Shown: positions 47,327 through 58,260, counted from the first letter of the stretch. The stretch: 64,000 bases of DNA from Fasciolopsis buskii (GCA_008360955.1 LUCM01003858.1:1-64000), one strand, 5' to 3'. Numbers and translations: made by a program. The notes: generated by a model from the letters alone, not told the origin.

Positions 47327-47533
47327 AGCTATCAGAGGCATACTGTTGAAAGATGATGGATCTTCAACGTTTCGTCATTCAGCTGACGCTGTAAAAGAAT
47401 TTGTTTCAACTCTAAAAACCATTGGAAACAAAACTGGTGTACTTTGGTGTATACAGAAGACTCAACCGCCTTTTACTAAGTTGAAACATGTGGCTTCAGT
47501 GTTGCATCCGAACGTCCAGTTTACTTTGAAGCA
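47327..47533 (+). CDS. Exon of the + strand helical-repeat gene
   Basis: GATTGTTTCTGATTCAG and a GCA/GTAAGA donor enclose AIRGILLKDDGSSTFRHSAD, then AVKEFVSTLKTIGNKTGVLW, TQPPFTKLKHVASVLHP and NVQFTLK. One base leads and two trail; CA joins A of the next exon to give Gln. The segment is helical in character. The phase at its 5' side is unsupported, as noted for the previous exon. Confidence 0.55.
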
Positions 47534-48369
47534 GTAAGATTGATCCTGCTATACAGTTCAGAAATTTGACCTTTGAAGAGAGATGTGCACAGACGGTCGA
47601 CGTCTGAACCTTTTTCCGGGGAATTTCTTTATTAAATGGGAAGTTAGGTTTAGAGTATTGGGTTACAGAGCTCACTCTATCGAACACGCACTGAAGTTGA
47701 ATAGGCTGAAGTCGTTCGCACATGTAATATGCATGCTCGCAGATGGACTTCCTTGGTGTTGTGCTGTTTCCCGGGGTTAGTTATTGTTTGAAGAATGGAT
47801 CAATCCATGTCATAACAAAAAGGTGTCAAAACTCTAACCAACAAATTGTTTCGAGCAGACCGATTGCTGTCACCGGGTTAGAGCCGATGAAATCCCCAAG
47901 CTCCGTTATTAGAAACTTTGGTTGGTGTGACTAGCTGTCACAGTCAATGGCGTTCAAAAATATTTCTACTTTTTATTCCTGTTTGTGATAATAGGGTTTC
48001 TCACTAATGGTCGATGGCGCGACCGTGGAATCAAAGCCAGAGCGCATCAATGCAAGGAAAACGGTCGTAAAAACAAAGTAAAACTGAAAGTTTCTTATTA
48101 CGGGTGGCTTTCTTTTTACTGAAATGCCCTTTTTCAATCAGAAATCTCCCTCAGGTATGTCACCTGAGCTAATTTTAGGCAGTATATGCTGGCATATACT
48201 ATAGGTTTTCTTCTGTTGAGTTGAAGACAGTCGATAATTACGATACCAATCGTAATGCTACTTACTACCATTAGAACAACAATAATGTCAGTAGATTGAT
48301 ATTGATTTCACGGCTCTCCGTTTTGTATCGAACGTAATCCCCTAAGCGTCACACTGTTCAATTTTCTAG

Positions 48370-48577
48370 ATCTGGTTCGACGGTCGATACTTCAAAGGCT
48401 TTGCAACATTTGATTTATCATACGGTCGGTCCACTTCTCATTGTGATTAGTCGCTCCCAACTTGCCCGACTGATTCCGTTTGCAGCTCATTCGCTCCGCT
48501 ATATTATCCTGGCTTCCGAAGCCTGTGGTTCTGTCGATTGGTTTCAGTCTTCTTTTTTGCTATCACATGTGATTAAT
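48370..48577 (+). CDS. Exon of the + strand helical-repeat gene
   Basis: A strong acceptor (CACTGTTCAATTTTCTAG) and donor (ATTAAT/GTAAGT). The peptide is SGSTVDTSKALQHLIYHTVG, PLLIVISRSQLARLIPFAAH, SLRYIILASEACGSVDW and SSFLLSHVIN. Amphipathic helices of the HEAT/ARM type are evident. One leading base fits 47533; it ends in phase 0, fitting 49296. Confidence 0.62.
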
Positions 48578-48835
48578 GTAAGTGAAACACTTTTTCCTTA
48601 GTCTGTTTTTTATTTTACCCTATTTCATTATTACCATTCCACACGTGCAAGCGTTCTGCGTCCGACCTGTATCAAATGAAAATAATCGACTGTAGTACGT
48701 AAACGTGATGCTTGAAAGCGGGTCAAACAGAGGGTACAGGAGTTTCTCGATTTTCCTTATCCTTGATTAGTTTATGGCCGTTAGTCTTTTGGCGAGTTTG
48801 TCTCCCCGTATATGATCGACAACGTTGACTACTAT

Positions 48836-49010
48836 TTACCGGCGGTGGTCAAAAGGTCTTGGCGTTCGGATTTGAAGGTCGTGTGATAGCGGTCCTCTCA
48901 CCGTCGGTCAACTTCCCCACTTGGCAGTCCTCTGTTGGCTGCAGTTCTCGTAATGATTACGATGTACGCTATTATTTCATTAATAAATGAAGTAAAATAT
49001 GAAATACAAG
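48836..49010 (+). mobile_element. tRNA-derived SINE
   Basis: ACCGGCGGTGGTCAAAAGGT, later GGTCAACTTCCCCACTTGGC and TATTTCATTAATAAATGAAG. Same family as 8085 and 49850; box B is degraded in this copy. It lies in an intron of the + strand gene. Confidence 0.75.
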
Positions 49011-49295
49011 GAGATAAAAAGTCCATTACGGTGCCTCTGATTATTGGTTCATAAAGTTGTATGTTATGTTGAAAAACAACTACATGGGTTGTTGCTGTGA
49101 CGTTCAGCATGGTTCCGGTTTCGTAAGTTTGACGTTGTTCAAGGGGTCTGATTCTTCTAAATAGACTGCGGTAGCGAAGCTTGCAGTTTCTTCCAGATTT
49201 CAAAGACTTGTACGCCCATGTTTCGTCTAAACCACTAACTGCCTTTTCGAATGCATAACTCAAAATGTGATTTTTTGCATCATTACTTTCTTCAG

Positions 49296-49424
49296 ACTTT
49301 CCGCATGCTTTTACTTCATGCACTGAGGTTTATTCCTTCAACCGTAATCAAGTCCAACTTATTTACGCGACTGGCGCGACAAGCACTTGCCGAACATTTT
49401 TTCCTCTCGTTTTTCTCGACAGAA
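49296..49424 (+). CDS. Exon of the + strand helical-repeat gene
   Basis: The acceptor CATTACTTTCTTCAG is followed by TFRMLLLHALRFIPSTVIKS, then NLFTRLARQALAEHFFLSF. With the donor ACAGAA/GTAATA it is 43 codons, phase 0 to phase 0, and fits both neighbours. A second donor (ACTG/GTAAGA at 49453) is stronger but would break phase with 50064. A - strand frame (48898-49323) overlaps only the first bases and includes SINE sequence. Confidence 0.55.
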
Positions 49425-49849
49425 GTAATAGTTGTAACAACTTATTTAACTGGTAAGAACGAAGCTCTGGAAGACTAAATGTTGCACAGTGCTTTCATTC
49501 ATTGATTCGTGTTCCCTGAAATTCAGCCGATGTCTCATTTTCATCGTCACAAATCGACCTCAAACAGTCCATAACGGGACACCTTCAAAATCTATGCATA
49601 GTGAATAGCGCAACTGTTCAGTTATATATATTATACCACTAAATTTCATCGTATCAGGATACGATCACGGCATTGGTTTTATCGCAGTATATTCATGAAA
49701 CACCCAAAGGTGTGCAATGCCAGTACATGCGGATGCAAAAGGAATGCCAAGCAATAGCAACGTAATCAATCCTGAGTACCACAAATCTATTCCTGCTCTT
49801 CATGCTATTTTGAGACAAAGTTAAACAAATTGGCCTGGAGGACACCATG

Positions 49850-50025
49850 TTTCGCGACCGGCGGTGGTCAAATGGATGAGGTCGTGAGGTCCGGACGAGA
49901 GGGTCGCGGGTTCAAATCCTCCCATCGTCGTCTAACTTCCTCACTTGGCAATCCTCTTAGCCTCATTCCTGGAAAAACCATCTACTATTTCGTTTCATTG
50001 ATAAACGAAGTAAAAAGCTAAGAGA
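49850..50025 (+). mobile_element. tRNA-derived SINE
   Basis: The cleanest copy: ACCGGCGGTGGTCAAATGGA, box B GGTCGCGGGTTCAAATCCTC, body TCACTTGGCAATCCTCTTA, end TCATTGATAAACGAAGTAAA. It lies about 40 bp upstream of the acceptor of the exon at 50064. Confidence 0.82.
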
Positions 50026-50063
50026 TAATAAACACATCCCGGTATTTCAACCTCACTGTCCAG

Positions 50064-50271
50064 TTTGAAGGCAACCCATCAACCAGCATGAATCACGTTT
50101 TTGATAATGTCACACTCCCGGTTATTGTCTCACTAGATCTCCTGAAACTCAGAGTTGAACGTGCGTTCATGCGAATAAATTTCCTCAGTGGGAAACTGTT
50201 CCTCTTAAGATACTTGCCAGATTTTGACGACATACCCGGAGCATTTTCTGAATTACTGTCAATTTTTCAAG
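50064..50271 (+). CDS. Exon of the + strand helical-repeat gene
   Basis: After TTTCAACCTCACTGTCCAG: FEGNPSTSMNHVFDNVTLPV, IVSLDLLKLRVERAFMRIN, FLSGKLFLLRYLPDFDDIP, GAFSELLSIFQ, then a GTCAAC donor leaving one base. That base plus the first two of the next exon gives Gly. Helical, Leu-rich. Confidence 0.55.
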
Positions 50272-50363
50272 GTCAACTCCTGTTATAAACAATGAATCCC
50301 CCTAATTTTTACCTAGTGGATATAGGCCGGTAGGACATATTTTCGGGTGAATTTCCTCTACAG

Positions 50364-50494
50364 GTGACTTGTCAATGTGCCTTCTGTGGTCTATCGCCGG
50401 ACATGCAGCAATCGGCAAAATTTTTCTTCCGTTCATTTTTCAAGCATTTCGATTTCACTGCCTGGATATGCTTTTTCTGTTCTGCTTCGGATGC
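50364..50494 (+). CDS. Exon of the + strand helical-repeat gene, 3' edge uncertain
   Basis: The acceptor GAATTTCCTCTACAG leads to DLSMCLLWSIAGHAAIGKIF, then LPFIFQAFRFHCLDMLFLF. LLWSIAGHAAIGK has the look of an ARM repeat helix. A GTAACT donor at 50495 closes it in phase 0; otherwise the frame runs to TAG at 50605 and would be terminal. Confidence 0.45.
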
Positions 50495-50609
50495 GTAACT
50501 CTTACCCGCTTAGAACTAGAATACTTATTTGTTTCATCATTCCATGAAAGAAAGTATACGAGTATTTTGGTTAGTCTTCCTCGTCGATTGGCGAAGAAAA
50601 ATTAGTCGA

Positions 50610-51215
50610 TATTTCTCAGTGGCCCCAGAAATTACTTCGTCTTGATGCTTCCATCCGCGATCATTCATGTCGCTTACTAAGAAAAATTTAAATGCACATA
50701 CTATATGATATGCCTAACATGGGTGTAGTTGAAGACCCGTACTATTTGGTTGCTAGGGCCCTATATAACGGTGGCTACGATCAGACAGCTTTAGTGTCCG
50801 AGCTGTGAGTGGCATAGAGCTACATAATACTCCAGTAGGTCAGCTTCGGTAACAAGCGGGAAAGCAGAGCGATGTCCACCATCATGTAAACAAAAGGTGA
50901 ATGCGTCGGCATGTTGTCTTCAAAGAAACAAAAGGGTTTCCTTCGTCTTGCAATTATTCGCTTTTTCACAAAATTTATGCGGATATTCACCATACCTCAC
51001 CCGTGATAAGCGTATTTTCAAGACGCTAAGTATCCCTCATTAACCTGTTATTTCGTTGCACACCATCGTTTGACTGTTGAGTTAGTGGTGCAAAAGTAAT
51101 AACATTACTAATACTATCTTTGAAAGTTTCTTTCGCTTATTTTGTTGTTGCACGACTGCCACAGCGTTGTTCACCGCTCAGAAGACTTGGGTCGCAGCTT
51201 ACGTCAAACGCCGTT
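50610..51215. other. No gene recognised
   Basis: Spacer between the helical-repeat exons and the inverted RTE copy; no paired splice sites with an open frame. Confidence 0.4.
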
Positions 51216-51217
51216 TG

Positions 51218-54200
51218 TTCACTCATCATCATCATCGTTCAGCGTTAAACAGCAACGCGATCTTTCAACTTCAGTGAAATATCAGGCCGACACCACAAGT
51301 GCTTCAGTCCAGCGTAAGCTGCCTGAGTCTTGGATGTACGCGTATCGACCTCCACTGCCGAGGTACCATCGTTCGACACGCAGCTACCAAGGTAGCTGAA
51401 ACGGTCTACAATCGTGAGTTCCTCTCTGCTCAGCAACAAGTTCGACACCGCTGTCATCCAGTTTTGCAACACCACTTTGCACTTTGAAGGTGCAACACAA
51501 CGTCATCTGCCTAATCTAAATCACACAGCTTCCCTTCATTTACCAGCTCGATTCCTACATTTTCTAAACCTCCCAGAACATTATCCACCACCTCATCCAT
51601 GATAAAGTTGAACAGGAATGGAAAGATGAGCTACACTTGTCGGACGCCACTGGTCGTTTCGAATGAGCTTGATAGTTCACCGTATATCCTCACGCGACCA
51701 CAGATATGCGAGTACAATGCTCGCAACACGTTCACGAACTTCGTCGGCAGGCCGTTCCAGTGGAGAGCACTGAATAGTGCTGGTCGATCCACGGACTCGA
51801 AGGCACCTTTCAAGGCCAGAACCACCACAATCATGGGGCGGCGCTGTGTGTGTGTGTGTGTGTGTGGCGCGTTTCGAGTATTTGGCGAAGAATGAATATC
51901 TAGTCGATGTATCCTCGACCTAGACGAAATCCGGCCTGCTGTTCGTGGATTCTATTCTCCTGAATCGACTTCAAACGGCGCAGCATTATTGAAGCTGACA
52001 CTTTAGTAACTAACAAATTTAACTAATCCAACGATGATTGCTGCAGTCACTCCGTGTGCCCTTCTTAAAGATGGGTACAATCAGGATAACGAACCTCGTT
52101 CCAAATGTCATGAAGCAAGGCGGTAAGTGATTTCATCAGCACTTATCCACCCAATTTGAAAAGAACTGGGGGAAGGTCGTCGGAACCGGCTGCTTTACCA
52201 CCCTTCAGAGGTTGAATATTCAACTGCACTCCCATTTCCATTGGGGGATCAAGTGACACCTCCGAAGGATTCGCAGCTGCAGACGTTGAACTAAATACGT
52301 TAGCGTGTGGCCAGCTCTGCCCAACGGTCCAGCTTTTGTTGTTTACCATGGATTAGTCCTCCATTCCTGTCGCACACGACTTCACTAACCGAAGTTCATC
52401 GCCCACCGCTGTCGCGTATAAGCTTGAATAGTCATTGACTATTGCCTGAAGCGGCCGCTGCTTCCATCTCTTCGGCTACCTTAACCCACCAGTTTTCGCG
52501 GTCATTCTCAAGGCTTATCATCGACTGACGCTGCAACTGTCGACGCATCTCATTCACCTCCCTGCAGTTAGGCAGCTGGTGTTTTAGCTCCACTAGACCC
52601 AGCGACCCTTGCGAGATTCAGTGCCTTTGACGAAGGCTGGACCTAGGACCACAGGTGAAATCTACTGCCAAGTGCATCGCCTGTTTCATTTGATCCCACT
52701 GCTCGTCTACATTGTTGCTCGTCGATGTTCTTATTTCCTCGGATAGTTTTTTTTCGTAACTGTTGCAAACAGCCCAATGGGACAGACGTTCGACGGCCAA
52801 TCGGGTTTGTGGCCTGCGTCGATGGCCATTCAGCTGCAGCAAAAACCGCATTAAAACTAACGCATAGTCCGATTCGACGTACGTGGTCCAGTATGAACCA
52901 CAGTTCTGGATAGAACCGCGCCAACGGTTGCTTACTTCCAAATGGTCCATCTGACTCAGACCACCTGCCGGATTAGAGCGTCATGTCGCCGTGCGTCACG
53001 AACTGCCGGAAATTTGTACTAGACAGGAATAAATGATTATCTGCACAGAATTGGAGAAGTCTTTCCTCGTTATCTGTTCGCTGAGCAGGCAATGCTCACC
53101 GCGTGTCTAAACAGGCTTCCAATACGCTAGGTTTCCAACTTGTGCATTAAAATCACCTGCCACCACTGCAATGTCAGCCTTCGCTCTTCCGAACAAGGGT
53201 GACGAGGTTATCGTAAAACTCTTCTTTCTCCATGTCAGTGCTGCAATCTGTTGGAGCGTATACCGAGATGACAAATAAACTACGCTTACCACCAATATCC
53301 TTCCGGACGCCGATTGATCCCTGCAGTCTCATGGCGCACAAGCGACTGTTGACTGGAATCCAGTCTAAAAGGGCTGCTTCAGCCTTCTCACTCAAGACTA
53401 TACCTACACCGCGTTGACCCATAGCTTGTGCTACTTCGACTCCTGAAGTGCGAAGAAAATATCTTGACGAGACGTTTGGCGCAGTTAGTTGAATTACTCT
53501 ACTCTGCTCGAATCCTGAATTCGTGTTTCACTGACGCAACAGACATCAATCGGGAGCGAGTCCACTGTCAGAGCCAAACACGCCTGCTGGCCAGCCTGCA
53601 TTAAGGTGTGCACATTGAAGAAACCGAGATTCAGAGGCTGACGAGGCTTGAGAAAATGGTAGCTAGCAGATTGAAAACCCTCTACTACACTACTTGACAA
53701 TAAACCGTTGCAAGTATCGGGCGTGTTATCAATGGAGATACTATGGGTAGGCACAAGGGGCAAACAGATTGGGTTGGAGACAGAAGAGACAGGTTGAATA
53801 AAAGAGAGGGAACTCTAAGTAGTAGCATACTTATCACTACCCACCCCGCTTGATGCAACGGGTAGCGCGGTCCTGATTATCCTGCGCGATGACCGATGCA
53901 GTATGGAATTATTTGTAGGCGTGTAACTCATGGGGATTGATGGACGGGTACTGCTAGGGAGTCCAGCCGCTAAACAGAAGAACGATTAGGGTTCTCAACC
54001 AAAGCCTTTGGTTCTGACAAGAACCTGACCGCAAGGCAGCGGGGAATAGCTGAGTGGGAGCCCATCCACTTGGATCAATTATTCTTCCACTGGTTTTTCC
54101 CACTGAGCTGCTAACTCAGATCAACCCCCGACTGCGGGGACCAGAAGATTATTTTGTCAGGCCTCTACCCATTGACCTTCCAGGCATGCTTGGATCTTCG

Positions 54201-54290
54201 GCTTGAGATAAGCCATCCTGTATAGCTCGTTGGATCATGAAGGCATGCAAGCCGTCACCACTCGTTAAGGTGTAGTTTCTTTGTGACAGG
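51218..54290 (-). mobile_element. RTE family 1 non-LTR retrotransposon, nearly full length, inactivated
   Basis: On the - strand, from 54290 down: a leader to about 53770; endonuclease at 53763-53107 (GQRGVGIVLSEKAEAALLDW, SVYAPTDCSTDM, then VVAGDFNAQVGN with the GDFN motif in a shifted frame); ESDYALV at about 52880; RT start at 52350-52140 (LKGGKAAGSDDLPPVLFKLG); RT core at 51834-51631 (LKGAFESVDRPAL, ETTSGVRQV); thumb at 51475-51245 (DRFSYLGSCVSNDGTSAVE). It ends in the family tail near 51218. A GT microsatellite is inserted in the RT. The catalytic box reads D-stop-ADDVVL near 51515. The C-terminal block seen at 5897-6214 is missing. Confidence 0.88.
51845..51866. repeat. (GT)n microsatellite inside the RTE reverse transcriptase
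   Basis: About eleven TG units interrupt the RT coding region between its fingers and palm and help to inactivate the copy. Confidence 0.9.
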
Positions 54291-54499
54291 TTTGTCCACT
54301 GTAAAGTTTGGCCCCTAAATTATGACATGAAGCTCTTGCACTACGGTGTTTTGGGCCTATACAGAAGTACTGCATTAGAACAATCAAATGTGCTTTTCAT
54401 CTATTGGAGTTTAAGGAAAATGATTTGCAAATTGAAGGTCAACTATTCGTGGCTATTTTGTTTTGTCCTTTATGTGCATATGTCAAACAACGAGACTGC

Positions 54500-54800
54500 A
54501 GCTTGACGTGATGTCACGGCTTGTGTGCCTCCATCTTGGTGGCTGCCTGTCGAACGATGTTAGGTGTAGGCAAACAAAGACACGCGTTCATTGAAGCCTG
54601 GAGCAGCTCATGCTGAATACATGCACTTGTGTCGTCGGCTTTATATTTCACTGAAGTTGGAAAGTCTTGTGTACATTGCCACATTGCGTTCAGTTCTGTT
54701 TTATTTTTGCGAGACATGGAACCCGCATGTGGGAGATGTTCGTTGGTTGGAGGTTTTTGACAACCGATGTCTACGTAGTATCTCTAGGGTTGGATAGAGT
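54500..54800 (+). mobile_element. RTE-type fragment with internal deletion
   Basis: It starts with a family-like 5' tip (CTTGACGTGATGTCACGGCTTG, compare CTTGACGTGTGGTGACGGCTTG at 9053) but at once reads the RT thumb: HLCRRLYISLKLESLVYIAT, LRSVLFYFCETWNPHV and VFDNRCLRSISRVG to a stop at 54798. Everything between is lost. It lies about 210 bp beyond the 5' end of the inverted copy. Confidence 0.7.
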
Positions 54801-55478
54801 TTCGTGCAAAACAATAAACATTTCCTAGCCAGTGCAGATGGTTACTTTGGTATTGTTTATTCGCTGACCAACCTATCACATTTGCTTTCCGCATTTTCAT
54901 TTGTTCTGCCGTGGATTCTTGATGGTGACATTCAATAACAGCACGAACACGTTTCCGGTACTGAATGAACTCCGATTAACCAAACCGTTGTCTCGAAATA
55001 CATCAATAAGTTACAAATGTTGCTCCCTTTTTGTGACAAGATTTCTGCTGCTTGCCTTCTGAACCGCAAAAAGAGAGACTTGGTTTGGTTTTTCAGGACG
55101 CGTCATTCGGTCTGTTCTTTGGGAATATTAAAGAAAGTTTTCTTGTTGACACTAATTAACTTTGCAATAAGTAGTATTGACTCCGAATAAATCCAAAGTG
55201 TCTTAAACGTTAAAATAAAAACTACTTGATGAGTATTGTGAACTATTCAGTCGAATTGATAAAGTTATTCAGTGTCGTCGTTCATCCATTAGTTCAAATA
55301 ATGCTCGAAACCCATGCATCGAAACTGACAAATCAAATTTCCTGTCATCACTCCCGATTTTTTTTTAAATAAAGCCGGAGCACACTTTTCCACTATGGTT
55401 GTATCAAAAAACAAAGTGTCCTGAACTCATACGGTTATCACATTGAAACAGTTGTAGAACTTGTCAAACGTTTACAGA

Positions 55479-55622
55479 TTATGCAGGAGCACATCGTTGC
55501 AGTCTCATTGCACAAACACGCACATGCTCACTGTCAGTCTCTTGAGGCACAGCCACTAGTCCAAAGAAAGCCAACGCGCCTTCACATTGCGACCGCATCA
55601 GTTTTGATGACAACACACGTTC
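55479..55622 (-). CDS. Possible terminal exon, - strand
   Basis: After ATGCACAATTACGTGCAG: ERVLSSKLMRSQCEGALAFF, then GLVAVPQETDSEHVRVCAM and RLQRCAPA to TAA, phase 0. The segment is helical, with a conserved look. No polyadenylation hexamer was found close downstream on this strand. Confidence 0.33.
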   Translation of the reverse strand, partial: ERVLSSKLMRSQCEGALAFFGLVAVPQETDSEHVRVCAMRLQRCAPA

Positions 55623-55855
55623 CTGCACGTAATTGTGCATGAATGTGTATATTGTATTTATTGTAATCACTGGTTTGGGACTGGTGTTTATAATGCTCGC
55701 ATAAATTTAACTTTTAGCATGCTCCTGAGAGGCTCGCAACTTTTCACGCTGTTCGTGACGCAGTACGCGTGTTCTGTGGTCAAAATGTTAGTTGGCTCCC
55801 AATCACATTGGACATGTGTACCGGAGTAGACCGATCAGGGTGTGGATCATATAAA

Positions 55856-56186
55856 CGAGTGTAGACAGGTATCTGGATTAGTGTTTCTGATTCGGTGCCC
55901 TAAGTGGTGTACTATGAAAGGGAGTTGCACCTTTGCCTCGACTGGGATCCTTGTGCACAGTTCACTCTGCTGATCTGCTGTCGTTTTCACTGGAAAATTG
56001 GGCTTTAAATTACATCCCAGGAGTATGTTCGTGGCCAGTCGATTCGGATCTGATGGGGAATGGATTCTGCGGGATTCTTTGCCGCTTGTTGTTCCGCCGC
56101 ATAACATCGTTTGTTCATTTCTGTAAGGCCTTCGTTCCTCACCATTTGCACGTCGTTTCTGAGTCAAATTCATTGGTGAAAGCAAT
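55856..56186 (-). CDS. Possible terminal exon, - strand
   Basis: After GAAGAGAATCACCCAG one base and then LLSPMNLTQKRRANGEERRP, KESRRIHSPSDPNRLATNI, LLGCNLKPNFPVKTTADQ, to a TGA. It is charged and probably disordered in its first half. The phase does not match 58636, so linkage to the - strand exons at 58-62 kb is not shown. Confidence 0.25.
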
Positions 56187-56726
56187 CTGGGTGATTCTCT
56201 TCCATTTGCCAAAAGGAAACTAGAACTGATCAGGGCGCCCCATTTCAAATCATCATGCACAAGAAAACATTTCTTCTCCCCTCCTAACTGAAGATTTCGA
56301 ATAAATAATCAGGAATAAAAACACTCATAGAAAGGTAGACCAGAGCGTAACTGTGGGTATCAATTATCTTGGGATCAACCACCTAGTTATATTTTATACT
56401 ACCGGTATGCAAACACCCGTTTCTGTCAGTTGTTCGCCGCAAACTGAATGGGATCCGTACGAGCTCGCTAGAGATGAGTAGCAGGAGATAGATGTCCCTC
56501 AGATTTCGTGCGGTGAACCATAAAATGTCTGGAAGCCAGGGCAGGCGAGCGATTTCACGGTCCAGACTGGTCTCCTGCGGACGTTACATAGAAGATAAAC
56601 TCATTATGCATTGGCCTAGTCTAAAGACAATATATGATATGGCCAGCGGGGGCGGCGCTCATAATGAATTCCTGAAATAAAGCAATAAATCCGACAGACG
56701 AAGGAACAATTACCTTTGCCTTATCC

Positions 56727-56732
<6 letters not shown>

Positions 56733-56758
<26 letters not shown>
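56733..56758. repeat. (AT)n microsatellite
   Basis: TA array next to the first Penelope-like tandem unit. Confidence 0.9.
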
Positions 56759-56759
<1 letters not shown>

Positions 56760-56761
<2 letters not shown>

Positions 56762-57300
56762 TGTCAGTTGGGCTGAGCCAACGTTAGGAACGAGGGCAGA
56801 ATGCCCCAGAATATACAAAAGTATATATTGAAGTAGTAAGTAATATCTCGATGAGTGAATAAAATTTGCCCGGGAGCACACGACCGGTTATTGGCGCTCG
56901 TCAGGTATGCGTACTCGGTACTCCCTTGACCAAACATCTTTATACGTTTGCGCTCCAAATTGGTATGTCTCACCGGGATCTAATTTTTAGCATCAGGATT
57001 GTGCATATAAGCTAATTGCTGAAGAGTCCACAGAAGAACCGCAACTGTGATTCGTTGGCAGTTATTTGTTAGTTGGGCAAAGCCAATCTCAGGAACGAAG
57101 GTAAAACGCTACCAGCCTATACACATGTATGTATGGAAATTGTAAGTAGTATCTGGATGGTTGGGATTCATAGTTATATATATATTGATGAGTGAAAATA
57201 TCTGGAGCCCGGGTTGCATATTTTAGAGCTGAGAAGCCGTACACTGAGGTAATACGTTATTCGTGACGTTTCGATCCAAACTAGGACTCGTTATCAAACG
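56760..57300 (-). mobile_element. Tandem terminal units of a Penelope-like element with degenerate hammerhead
   Basis: Two direct units about 300 bp apart start TTTGTCAGTTGGGCTGAGCC (56760) and TTTGTTAGTTGGGCAAAGCC (57064). On the - strand 57300-57255 reads AACGAGTCCTAGTTTGGATC then GAAACGTCACG, the hammerhead block of 2281, but with TTGATAACGA in place of CTGACGA, so the core is damaged. The unit at 56868-56935 carries the CACACGACCGGTTATTGG block. Arrayed terminal repeats flanking the coding part are typical of Penelope-like elements. Confidence 0.65.
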
Positions 57301-57399
57301 GTACTTGGTTAGCTGATAGTTTGGTTCTGTTGTTGATGCGACAATGGGTCTAGGCGGCACCCCCGGCTTATGGACTTTTACAAGTCCTGAGGACGGGTC

Positions 57400-58018
57400 C
57401 CTTTATTTGGTTGTACTATTCATCGCTGATCTTCTTACTGTTTTATGGAGAGTTCAGTGTTTTGTTGATTTTGAATCGAAGTCCCTTCACTGTATTTCCT
57501 TTCACTGGTTGGCGATTTCGTTATCATCCAGTAATACTTTCATATTCGCTTGGTATTCGGCGTAGTCGAGCACTGTTATTGCGTTACCTTTGTCTGCGGG
57601 GAGTATGACTATTTCTCGCCTGTTTGGAGTGCTTTTACAGCTTTGATTTCGTTATCAGGTAGGTGATACTTTCGCCTAGGATGCGCGAGTTGTTGACAGA
57701 TTTTTGTCCGCATATCTTGGCGCGTGCTTCCGTAGTGCCGATTCAATGGAGACAATGAACGAGGGATGTTTGGTGTTGGTGTGATTGAATGTTAATTCTT
57801 TCAGTAGCACGGAGTTTCCGCTTGGTTGTAGCTGGTGGTTCGAGTAATTGGAGATTGGTTTGGCATACTGAGGTTTCGCTTGGTTGAGCGCGGCGTATTT
57901 CTTGGTGAGTCTGTCCCTCACCTTTGAGCGGTTTGTGTTCGATGTGATTTCGATGACCGCTTTTATTCTAATCCAGCTGGCATCTAATATGTTTGAGGCA
58001 TTCCGTTCGAGTCGATGA
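57400..58018 (-). mobile_element. Penelope-like element coding fragment (N-terminal part)
   Basis: On the - strand, 58010-57676 reads LERNASNILDASWIRIKAVI, KVRDRLTKKYAALNQAKPQY, LLKELTFNHTNTKHPSFIV and IESALRKHAPRYADKN, the N-terminal region of a Penelope-type protein. A shifted frame then gives VILPADKGNAITVLDYAEYQ at about 57610-57550, the hallmark ILPADKG motif. The RT core and the GIY-YIG endonuclease are missing; the fragment joins the hammerhead end. Confidence 0.8.
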
Positions 58019-58068
58019 ATATATATATATACATATATATTTATACATATATATACATATATATATAC

Positions 58069-58118
<50 letters not shown>
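58019..58118. repeat. (AT)n / (TATATACA)n microsatellite
   Basis: TATATACATATATATTTATA-type array followed by a pure TA run. Frames through it encode only Tyr/Ile/Val/Met repeats. It lies inside the Penelope-like element, as AT arrays do at other copies. Confidence 0.95.
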
Positions 58119-58119
<1 letters not shown>

Positions 58120-58129
58120 ATTCGACATG

Positions 58130-58260
58130 AGTCGCAGTGAGGGATCAGGGGCCACTTGACCCTTCTTGGTTGGTTCGACGCGACGGGATTTGAACTAACT
58201 TCAATGAGGCCGATTGATCCCGCAAAAAATAGGACGTGTTTGCGATTTTGAATCAGGACC
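58130..58260 (-). repeat. SINE-like or Penelope 5' leader with box-B motif
   Basis: On the - strand AGTTCAAATCCCGTCGCGTC is followed by AACCAAGAAGGGTCAAGTGG. The first part resembles a tRNA box B. Whether it is a separate SINE or part of the Penelope leader cannot be told here. Confidence 0.35.

Noticed and set aside
48898..49323. 141-codon - strand frame
   Set aside because: About 40 codons are antisense SINE, no good acceptor was found, and it overlaps the start of a better + exon.
49900..49925. Functional tRNA gene
   Set aside because: Box B is good but the acceptor stem and anticodon arm do not fold and the block is a repeated SINE head.
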